5,600 bases of DNA, from the NCBI GenBank assembly GCA_023260175.1, contig JALQWD010000099.1, positions 1 to 5,600 of the forward strand, given 5' to 3'. This document shows positions 1-5,268 of the stretch, piece after piece. The position numbers were made by a program, and so were the translations under genes. How positions within the stretch are numbered: position 1 is the stretch's first letter; each line of letters begins with the position of its first letter. A model generated the notes under the pieces. The model made no database searches, had not been told where the DNA came from, and was given only the letters and a program-made list of their open reading frames with translations. This stretch comes from Candidatus Nanopelagicaceae bacterium. GTDB taxonomy: Bacteria; Actinomycetota; Actinomycetes; Nanopelagicales; Nanopelagicaceae.

Positions 1-1
1 G

Positions 2-409
2 GTAATTCTTGATCATTATAAGCGGCCACATCACAAGGGCTTAATTGCCGGCGATATTCAAGTACATCACATCAATCCAAGTTGTGGCGATGAGATTACG
101 CTCTCACTTAAATTGGAAGGTACAAAAATTGCCAGCATCACTTGGGAAGGTGTGGGTTGCTCAATCTCGCAAGCCAGCGTTTCTATTATGAGTGACCTTT
201 TGATTGATAAAGAGGTTGCTGAGGCAGATGCGGTTCTCAACTCATTTGTAGAGATGATGCAGAGCAAAGGTAAAGATTCCGGAAATGAAGCGATTCTCGA
301 AGATGGTGTGGCTTTAGCAGGTGTTTCAAAGTATCCAGCTCGTATAAAGTGTGCACTATTGGGTTGGATGGCTTACAAAGATGCAGTAACTCAAGTTGGG
401 GAGAGATAA
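2..409 (+). CDS. sufU: SufU-type Fe-S cluster assembly / sulfur-transfer protein (5' end outside window)
   Basis: Zinc-dependent sulfur acceptor of the SUF system: it takes persulfide sulfur from the cysteine desulfurase SufS and passes it to the SufBCD scaffold in the cytosol (family knowledge). The reading frame is open from the window edge; 135 residues are visible and roughly ten N-terminal ones are missing. It opens with VILDHYKRPHHKG, the usual SufU/IscU start region. The expected zinc ligands are present: Cys28 and Asp30 in NPSCGDE, Cys53 in GVGCSIS and Cys117 in RIKCALLGW (numbering from the first visible residue). The 25-residue Cys-Cys spacing and the long stretch between the second and third Cys fit SufU rather than IscU. 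It stops at 407-409 directly against sufT, so the two are co-transcribed and probably form the end of a suf operon lying to the left. Confidence 0.93.
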   Translation, partial: VILDHYKRPHHKGLIAGDIQVHHINPSCGDEITLSLKLEGTKIASITWEGVGCSISQASVSIMSDLLIDKEVAEADAVLNSFVEMMQSKGKDSGNEAILEDGVALAGVSKYPARIKCALLGWMAYKDAVTQVGER

Positions 410-721
410 ATGAGTGCAAAAGTAGATGATGTAACTGAAGCTATGAAAGATGTGGTGGATCCAGAACTAGGAATCAACGTGGTTGATTTAGGTTTGATTT
501 ACGACATTATGGTTGACGATAACAACACCGCAGTTCTCAATATGACACTGACATCTGCAGCCTGCCCACTACAAGATGTAATAGAAGATCAAACTCGCGC
601 TGCACTTGCGGGAATCACAGATGATGTGAAAATCAATTGGGTTTGGATGCCACCTTGGGGACCAGACAAAATTACCGATGATGGTCGCGATCAATTACGC
701 GCCCTCGGCTTTACAGTCTGA
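410..721 (+). CDS. sufT: SufT-like MIP18/DUF59 family Fe-S assembly factor
   Basis: Small cytosolic factor of the MIP18 (DUF59) family, which helps mature or deliver Fe-S clusters; its exact chemistry is not settled in the family. The 103 residues are full length for the bacterial form. Visible hallmarks are DPELGINVVDLGLIY (17-31), TSAACPL (48-54) with the conserved Cys52, and WMPPWGPDKIT (79-89). The ATG at 410 follows the sufU stop codon with no spacer, and the GGGGAG at 398-403 inside the end of sufU sits about 6 nt before it as a Shine-Dalgarno site, supporting this start and translational coupling. The sufU-sufT order is typical of actinobacterial suf clusters. PaaD-like phenylacetate proteins share the domain, but the suf context argues against that role. 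Confidence 0.92.
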   Translation: MSAKVDDVTEAMKDVVDPELGINVVDLGLIYDIMVDDNNTAVLNMTLTSAACPLQDVIEDQTRAALAGITDDVKINWVWMPPWGPDKITDDGRDQLRALGFTV

Positions 722-739
722 TTGGAATTAATCTACTAA

Positions 740-2608
740 ATGTCAATGCACGCTGGCTGGATGGCGATGCGCGCCCTAACCAGCGATCAATCTGTTAAAG
801 ATGCCAAGTTAAAACCTGGAACTTTAAAGCGAATCTTGAAGTACGCGATTCCTTATCGCTCCATTTTCATACTCTTCTTCTTTGCTTTAGTAATTGACGC
901 TGCCTTAACTATTGCAACGCCGCTTCTGCTCAAGCGATTAATTGATGATGCCGTAATTCCAAAGAATGGCACTTTAGTTACGCAATTGGCCCTAGCGGTT
1001 GGTTTCATAGCGATTCTTTCAGCTGCTTTCAATATTGTAATCAGATGGTGGTCATCACGTATAGGTGAAGGACTTATTTATGATCTTCGTTCACAGGTAT
1101 TCGAACATGTGCAGTCGCAATCAATCGCTTTCTTTACGCGAACGCAAACCGGTGCGTTAATCACCCGCATAAACAACGATGTAATTGGTGCACAACGCGC
1201 ATTTACAGCTACGTTTTCAGGAGTAATCAGTAACGCCATAACTTTGGTGCTGCTGTTGATCACGATGATTAGCCTCAGCTGGCAGATCACCGTTCTTTCC
1301 TTAGCGTTGTTGCCAGTATTTCTGGCGCCAACCCGTTTTGTTGGCCGTAAACTTCAACAATATACGCAACAGTCGTTTGAATTAAATGCTGACATGTCTA
1401 GCACCATGACAGAGCGATTCAATGTTTCAGGTGCGCTTTTGGTGAAGCTATATGGCAATCCAAAGAAAGAAGCCGCAATATTTAGATCTCGCGCACGTAA
1501 AGTGGCAGATATCGGCATCAGCATGGCGATGCTCAATACCTTCTTTTTCATTGCGTTGGTTTCGGTTGCAGCGGTAGCCACGGCAATCGCCTACGGAGTG
1601 GGCGGGCACTTAGCCATTGATGAGAAGATGACCGTGGGCGGCCTCATTGCAATAACTACTTTGCTTGCCCGTCTATATGGACCACTTACTGCACTTTCAT
1701 CAGTACGTGTCGATGTAATGGGTGCTTTGGTTTCTTTTGAAAGAGTCTTTGAAGTTCTAGATCTCGAGCCAATGGTTAAAGATGCGCCCAATGCTATTGA
1801 GCTTAAGGCAAGCAATCCAAAGATTGAATTTAAAGATGTGCACTTTAGCTATCCAAAATCTTCAGAAATTTCCTTGGCATCACTAGAAGGAGCAGCAAAA
1901 GCTGAAACTATAACTAGTGGAGAGATTCTCGGTGGAATTTCATTTGTTGTGCAGCCAGGCACGATGACTGCGCTAGTTGGCTCTTCCGGTGCTGGCAAAA
2001 CAACGATTAGCGCGTTACTGCCAAGACTTTATGATGTAACAAGCGGCGCTATTGAAATTAATGGCACAAACATTAAGGAGTTATCTGGAGAATCTCTTCG
2101 AAATTCAATCGGTGTTGTGATGCAGGATTCTCATCTATTTCATGACACCATCATCGAAAATCTTCGCTACGCAAAAGAAGATGCCACTATTGAAGAGATG
2201 AAAGAGGCGTGCAAGGCGGCACAAATTTGGGAACTAATTGAATCTCTACCGAATGGTTTAGAGACAATGGTCGGAGAGCGTGGACATCGTCTGTCCGGTG
2301 GCGAGAAACAACGATTAGCAATTGCGCGATTACTGCTCAAATCTCCAAGTATCGTAATTCTGGATGAAGCAACTGCCCATCTTGATTCTGAAAACGAAGC
2401 GCTGGTGCAAGCTGCGCTAAAAGAAGCGCTCAGAGGTCGTACAAGTATCGTTATTGCACACCGCTTAAGTACCATCAAAGAGGCAGATCAAATTCTGGTT
2501 CTTAATGAGGGAAAGATCGAACAGCGCGGCAAGCACGAAGATTTGGTAGAAGCGGGCGGTCTTTACAACGAGCTTTATCAGCGACAGGACTTATCGCTTA
2601 ATAACTGA
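740..2608 (+). CDS. ABC exporter half-transporter (fused membrane and ATPase domains)
   Basis: Type IV (B-family) ABC exporter of 622 residues, expected to dimerise in the cytoplasmic membrane; the substrate cannot be read from sequence. The membrane domain has about six helices, near residues 40-62, 83-104, 157-178, 180-200, 262-285 and 296-318. The ATPase domain shows an A-loop Tyr371, Walker A GSSGAGKTT (414-422), Q-loop Gln462, signature LSGGEKQ (518-524), Walker B IVILDEA with catalytic Glu543, D-loop HLD (547-549) and switch His574, so it should be active. An insert of about 22 residues (373-395, containing SLASLEG) separates the A-loop from the next strand; similar inserts are common in actinobacterial homologues. 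The start at 740 is 18 nt after the sufT stop and has no good Shine-Dalgarno site; Met3 at 746 is a possible alternative. A link to Fe-S assembly is not implied beyond proximity. The last 18 bp overlap the converging SURF1-family gene. Confidence 0.95.
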   Translation: MSMHAGWMAMRALTSDQSVKDAKLKPGTLKRILKYAIPYRSIFILFFFALVIDAALTIATPLLLKRLIDDAVIPKNGTLVTQLALAVGFIAILSAAFNIVIRWWSSRIGEGLIYDLRSQVFEHVQSQSIAFFTRTQTGALITRINNDVIGAQRAFTATFSGVISNAITLVLLLITMISLSWQITVLSLALLPVFLAPTRFVGRKLQQYTQQSFELNADMSSTMTERFNVSGALLVKLYGNPKKEAAIFRSRARKVADIGISMAMLNTFFFIALVSVAAVATAIAYGVGGHLAIDEKMTVGGLIAITTLLARLYGPLTALSSVRVDVMGALVSFERVFEVLDLEPMVKDAPNAIELKASNPKIEFKDVHFSYPKSSEISLASLEGAAKAETITSGEILGGISFVVQPGTMTALVGSSGAGKTTISALLPRLYDVTSGAIEINGTNIKELSGESLRNSIGVVMQDSHLFHDTIIENLRYAKEDATIEEMKEACKAAQIWELIESLPNGLETMVGERGHRLSGGEKQRLAIARLLLKSPSIVILDEATAHLDSENEALVQAALKEALRGRTSIVIAHRLSTIKEADQILVLNEGKIEQRGKHEDLVEAGGLYNELYQRQDLSLNN

Positions 2609-3310
2609 TTTTGGTTTAATCAAGATACGGCCATAGATAATCAAGCCAGCAAAGAAGAGCCATTGCAGCGCATAAGCCATATGCGGACCATCGCTTAACT
2701 CTGGTAATTCAGCTGGTACTTCTGGCGTTACTTTCTTTCCTTCAATCAAATCAATGTAGAAATCTGAAGTCTCGATTTTCGATTTTAGATTCCATGAACT
2801 GATCAAATCCCCACTTGCAGGTAGTGCAAAAAATGAGCCTCTAGGTAGAGAGGTTTCCATCCTTAGTCGCCCAATAATGGTGACTTCACCTTTTGGGGTA
2901 GCAGGGACGCTAGGGCGCTCAGTTGCGTTAGCACCTGCTTCAACCCAACCGCGATCAACCCAGAAAGTTTGGCTTTTGCTCCGAAAGAGCGTTAAATATT
3001 CGTAACCATATTTTCCGTCTGGGCTGTAACGATTGCGAAGCAGAACCTCATGTTTCTTATCGAAGCTGCCGGTAACTAGAACGCTCCGCCATTCGTTGGC
3101 TTTCAAGTTAGCAATGCTCTCCAAAGAGATTTCGGGTTTATTTGAATTATTAGCGATCTCAAAATTCTTAGCATGACGATCTACACCTCTTTGGTATTGC
3201 CAATTTGCAGCAACAAGACAGAGTGCGACCAATAGGAGAGCAACAAAAGTTTTGATGAATGCTTTCGGTTCTTTAGAACTCAATTTGCTTCTTGCTTTCG
3301 AAAGTTTCAT
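2591..3310 (-). CDS. SURF1-family cytochrome oxidase biogenesis protein
   Basis: Membrane protein of the SURF1/Shy1 family, which assists assembly of haem-copper cytochrome c oxidase. With the start chosen here it has 239 residues. It shows the family layout: an N-terminal helix (about 18-36) followed by WQYQRG, a large outward-facing domain with VTGSFD, LLRNR and the diagnostic VDRGWVE (118-124), and a C-terminal helix starting at HMAYALQW (210-217) and ending in GRILIKPK. The start is uncertain. ATG 3310 gives a normal short cytoplasmic tail but has no Shine-Dalgarno site and overlaps DUF3099 by 38 bp. ATG 3331, ATG 3340 and TTG 3346 are further upstream. TTG 3283 has an AAGAAG 4 nt before it and would reduce the overlap to 11 bp. 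Probably translated by coupling from the upstream DUF3099 gene. Family assignment is firm; the start is not. Confidence 0.88.
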   Translation of the reverse strand: MKLSKARSKLSSKEPKAFIKTFVALLLVALCLVAANWQYQRGVDRHAKNFEIANNSNKPEISLESIANLKANEWRSVLVTGSFDKKHEVLLRNRYSPDGKYGYEYLTLFRSKSQTFWVDRGWVEAGANATERPSVPATPKGEVTIIGRLRMETSLPRGSFFALPASGDLISSWNLKSKIETSDFYIDLIEGKKVTPEVPAELPELSDGPHMAYALQWLFFAGLIIYGRILIKPKSVIKR

Positions 3311-3539
3311 CAGGGGTGAAAGATTGTTCATGTCCAGCATTTGCAACTACTACTGCAATATAAGGAAGTATTAGAGAGCCTGCGATTAAGACCCATCTAA
3401 TCGCACCATCAGTAAAGATAGCTCCAATAAAACATCCAGTTCGGATCAGCATAGAAATTAAGTATTTCTTCATCCGTCCAGGAATTTCATCGCTATGCGC
3501 ATATTTGGCGCTAGAGATTGAAATCGGCTTCTCTTTCAC
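3273..3539 (-). CDS. DUF3099 family small membrane protein
   Basis: Eighty-eight residues with two predicted membrane helices (about 27-44 and 47-67). I recognise the DUF3099 pattern: GRMKKYLISMLIRTGCF before and into the first helix, and LPYIAVVVANAG (58-69) at the end of the second. No biochemical function is known to me for the family. The N terminus (to about residue 25) and the C-terminal tail (FTPDETFESKKQIEF) are polar. The GTG at 3539 has no Shine-Dalgarno site, but a TATTCT -10-like box lies 6 nt upstream, which fits a leaderless mRNA. The 3' end overlaps the SURF1-family gene in another frame, so the two probably form one transcript. That pairing hints at a membrane or respiratory role but does not show it. 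Confidence 0.85.
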   Translation of the reverse strand: MKEKPISISSAKYAHSDEIPGRMKKYLISMLIRTGCFIGAIFTDGAIRWVLIAGSLILPYIAVVVANAGHEQSFTPDETFESKKQIEF

Positions 3540-3545
3540 GGGTAA

Positions 3546-3551
3546 AGAATA
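3546..3551 (-). promoter_or_regulatory. Putative -10 box for the DUF3099-SURF1 transcript (leaderless)
   Basis: On the minus strand TATTCT (TAnnnT) is followed by 6 nt (TTACCC) and then the GTG start of the DUF3099 gene at 3539, the geometry of a leaderless actinobacterial promoter. A weak -35-like TTACCA at 3575-3570 lies 18 nt upstream. Motif reading only; no transcript evidence. Confidence 0.45.
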
Positions 3552-3572
3552 GGCTTACGCATGGGTAATTGG

Positions 3573-3578
3573 TAAGTT
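3573..3578 (+). promoter_or_regulatory. Putative -10 box for the fabG-fabI transcript (leaderless)
   Basis: TAAGTT (TAnnnT) is followed by 6 nt (ACGCAC) and then the GTG start of fabG at 3585. No convincing Shine-Dalgarno site precedes fabG, which supports a leaderless message. No good -35 is seen; at 17-nt spacing it would fall on 3550-3555, overlapping the opposing -10. A second TAnnnT, TAGGCT at 3550-3555, could instead start transcription near 3562 and give a 23-nt leader. Confidence 0.42.
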
Positions 3579-3584
3579 ACGCAC

Positions 3585-4298
3585 GTGAGCACAGATGCAA
3601 AAGTGGCCTTGGTAACTGGCGGCAACCGCGGTATTGGTTTAGCAATCGCCGAATCTCTAAAGAGCAATGGTTTTAATGTTGTAGTTACTCATAGATCAGG
3701 TAGCGCCCCTGCGGGCTTTAACGCAGTAAAAATGGATGTTACAGATTCTGAAAGCGTCGATGCAGGTTTTGCAGAGTGCGAAGAGAAATTCGGAATTCCT
3801 GAAGTAATTGTCTGCAATGCTGGCATCACCAAAGATGGCTTAGTCATGAGAATGTCTGATGAAGATTTCAATGACGTAATCAATGCAAATTTGGGCGGCG
3901 CATTTCGTACCGCTCGTCGCGCAACTAAAGGTTTATTGAAGTTAAAGCGCGGACGTCTCATTTTTATTGGGTCGGTAGTCGGTGGGATCGGCTCAGCTGG
4001 TCAAGTTAATTACTCAGCAAGCAAATCTGGATTACTAGGTATGGCGCGCTCCTTTGCACGCGAACTTGGCAGTCGTGGCATCACCGCTAATGTAATTGCA
4101 CCGGGCTTTGTTGAAACAGATATGACCGCTGAGCTAACAGAGGCTAGACGTGATGAAATTGCAAAAGCGGTGCCGATGCAGCGTTTCTGCAGCGCAGAAG
4201 AGATTGCACAGGTCGTATCATTTATCGCGTCTGATGCAGCAAGTTACATCTCCGGAGCGCTAATTCCGGTAGATGGTGGATTGGGAATGGGGCACTAA
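3585..4298 (+). CDS. fabG: 3-oxoacyl-[acyl-carrier-protein] reductase, FabG (MabA-like)
   Basis: NADPH-dependent reduction of beta-ketoacyl-ACP to beta-hydroxyacyl-ACP, the first reductive step of type II fatty acid elongation in the cytosol. The 237 residues form a full-length short-chain dehydrogenase/reductase: cofactor glycine motif TGGNRGIG (11-18), VTHR (34-37) resembling the NADPH-binding segment of mycobacterial MabA, CNAG (77-80), and a complete catalytic tetrad Asn102, Ser130, Tyr143 and Lys147 (YSASK). The C terminus, ISGALIPVDGGLGMGH, is very close to that of MabA as I remember it. GTG 3585 is the only sensible start: an in-frame TAA lies at 3573-3575. The stop codon abuts the ATG of the enoyl reductase gene, giving the same fabG-inhA order as in mycobacteria and other actinobacteria. 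Confidence 0.94.
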   Translation: MSTDAKVALVTGGNRGIGLAIAESLKSNGFNVVVTHRSGSAPAGFNAVKMDVTDSESVDAGFAECEEKFGIPEVIVCNAGITKDGLVMRMSDEDFNDVINANLGGAFRTARRATKGLLKLKRGRLIFIGSVVGGIGSAGQVNYSASKSGLLGMARSFARELGSRGITANVIAPGFVETDMTAELTEARRDEIAKAVPMQRFCSAEEIAQVVSFIASDAASYISGALIPVDGGLGMGH

Positions 4299-5069
4299 AT
4301 GGGAATCCTCGCTGGCAAGAAAATCTTGGTAACAGGAGTTCTAACTGATACATCAATCGCTTTCCATGTTGCGCGTCTTGCGCAAGAAGAGGGCGCAGAT
4401 ATAGTGCTAACTTCATTTGGTCGCGCCATGAGTATCACAACCCGAATTGCAGGTCGCCTGCCAAAGCCTGCTCCTGTTATCGAACTTGATGTAACTAATG
4501 ACGAACATCTAGCAACACTTGCCGATCGAGTTAAAGAGCACTTGCCGCACCTTGATGGCGTTGTGCACTCAATTGGTTTCGCTCCTGAATCTGCACTTGG
4601 TGGAAAGTTCCTAAGCACCGAGTGGCCAGATGTTGCTACCGCAGTTCAGGTTTCTGCATATTCATATAAGTCATTAACAATGGCTTGCAAACCACTTTTC
4701 CCAGCAACTGGTGCATCAGTAGTCGGTATGGATTTTGATGCACAAGTTGCATGGCCAAAGTACGACTGGATGGGCGTTGCAAAGGCAGCTCTTGAATCAA
4801 CTAATCGCTATCTTGCAAAATTCTTAGGGCCAGAAAATATTCGCTTCAATTTAGTTGCAGCAGGTCCAATTTCGACTATTGCGGCAAAATCAATTCCAGA
4901 TTTTCAGCAGTTCGAACATCTATGGGATTTGCGTTCACCATTGCGCTGGGATGTAACTGATCCAATTCCTGCAGCTAAGGGAGCAATTGCGCTTCTCTCA
5001 GATTGGCTGCCAGCTACAAGTGGCGAGATCATCCACGTTGATGGTGGTTTCCACGCAATGGGCGGCTAG
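4299..5069 (+). CDS. fabI: Enoyl-[acyl-carrier-protein] reductase, InhA/FabI type
   Basis: NADH-dependent reduction of trans-2-enoyl-ACP, the last step of each fatty acid elongation cycle; cytosolic. The 256 residues align by eye with mycobacterial InhA throughout: VTGVLTDTSIAFH (11-23) at the cofactor site, VVHSIGF (88-94) with Ser91 matching InhA Ser94, GMDFD with Phe146 matching InhA Phe149, and the Tyr155-(X6)-Lys162 catalytic pair in YDWMGVAKAALE matching InhA Tyr158/Lys165. NLVAAGPI and LLSDWLPATSGEIIHVDGG follow. From GPI (189-191) to RSP (212-214) it is about ten residues shorter than InhA, in the substrate-binding loop, suggesting ordinary chain lengths rather than very long mycolate precursors. 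Translation starts at the base after the fabG stop, so the two are coupled. A GGGG shortly before the ATG may act as a weak Shine-Dalgarno site. Confidence 0.94.
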   Translation: MGILAGKKILVTGVLTDTSIAFHVARLAQEEGADIVLTSFGRAMSITTRIAGRLPKPAPVIELDVTNDEHLATLADRVKEHLPHLDGVVHSIGFAPESALGGKFLSTEWPDVATAVQVSAYSYKSLTMACKPLFPATGASVVGMDFDAQVAWPKYDWMGVAKAALESTNRYLAKFLGPENIRFNLVAAGPISTIAAKSIPDFQQFEHLWDLRSPLRWDVTDPIPAAKGAIALLSDWLPATSGEIIHVDGGFHAMGG

Positions 5070-5090
5070 GTCGGTCGGCTCCGCACGGAT

Positions 5091-5119
5091 TTGGCGCTTT
5101 AGCCACCCTCACTTAAACT
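5091..5119 (+). promoter_or_regulatory. Putative infC promoter
   Basis: TTGGCG (5091-5096; four of six matches to TTGACA) and TAAACT (5114-5119; fits TAnnnT) are separated by exactly 17 nt, the optimum for the main sigma factor. Transcription would start near 5126, giving an infC leader of about 140 nt. It lies just after the fabI stop, so infC may also receive read-through from fabG-fabI; no clear terminator separates them. Confidence 0.45.
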
Positions 5120-5125
5120 TCTCTC

Positions 5126-5265
5126 ATTGACCGGCTATATGCCGCAAGAGGAGAAATCCCACCTACACCGCCTTGGCGGACTGGTAAAGTCAAAGAAGTT
5201 TTATTACTTCTTTTGCTCTTTTCTTGCGCGTTTGCATGTTAATAACCACGTAAGAAGGAGAAATC
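5126..5265 (+). promoter_or_regulatory. Structured infC leader RNA with two alternative folds
   Basis: The predicted 5' leader of infC has several self-complementary elements. Helix P1 pairs 5143-5154 with 5217-5228: 12 contiguous pairs, 2 of them G-U. It encloses hairpin P2 (CCGCC/GGCGG at 5168-5179, extendable by ACC/GGT to 5161-5185) and hairpin P3 (AAAGAAGT at 5192-5199 with ACTTCTTT at 5206-5213). The same segment 5216-5228 can instead pair with 5249-5260, 12 pairs including 2 G-U and one bulge, which covers the infC Shine-Dalgarno site. The two folds exclude each other. A small CGGC/GCCG hairpin (5132-5144) lies at the 5' side. The pairings are read directly; a regulatory role is inference. 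The ligand, if any, is unknown; IF3, ribosomal protein L20 or the 30S subunit are candidates because infC leaders are regulated by such factors in other bacteria. Confidence 0.5.
5192..5225 (+). terminator. Weak terminator-like hairpin with U-rich tail (possible attenuator)
   Basis: An 8-bp perfect stem (5192-5199 with 5206-5213) with a 6-nt loop is followed by a run of mostly T to 5225, as in an intrinsic terminator. The stem is A/U-rich with only two G-C pairs and the T run is broken by GC and C, so termination would be inefficient. It may be an attenuator inside the infC leader or simply hairpin P3 of the leader fold. Confidence 0.25.
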
Positions 5266-5268
5266 ATC
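5254..5268 (+). promoter_or_regulatory. infC Shine-Dalgarno site and AUC start codon
   Basis: GAAGGAG (5254-5260) is by far the best Shine-Dalgarno match in the window and sits 5 nt before ATC at 5266-5268. An in-frame TAA at 5251-5253 and the absence of ATG, GTG or TTG before 5374 force initiation at a rare codon. ATC 5266 is preferred over the adjacent ATC 5263, which would be only 2 nt from the site. Confidence 0.8.

Noticed and set aside
710..739. TTTACA (710-715) as a -35 box for a separate promoter of the ABC exporter gene
   Set aside because: The only TAnnnT downstream (TAATCT at 729-734) is 13 nt away, too close for a normal promoter; TACTAA at 734 is a poor -10.
3561..3575. Four-codon frame ATG GGT AAT TGG TAA before fabG, 5 nt after TAGGCT
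   Set aside because: Too short to distinguish from chance; noted only because it blocks any upstream in-frame fabG start.
5092..5105. TGGC/GCCA hairpin after fabI as a terminator
   Set aside because: Only 4 bp with no T run after it, and it overlaps the better-supported promoter at 5091-5119.
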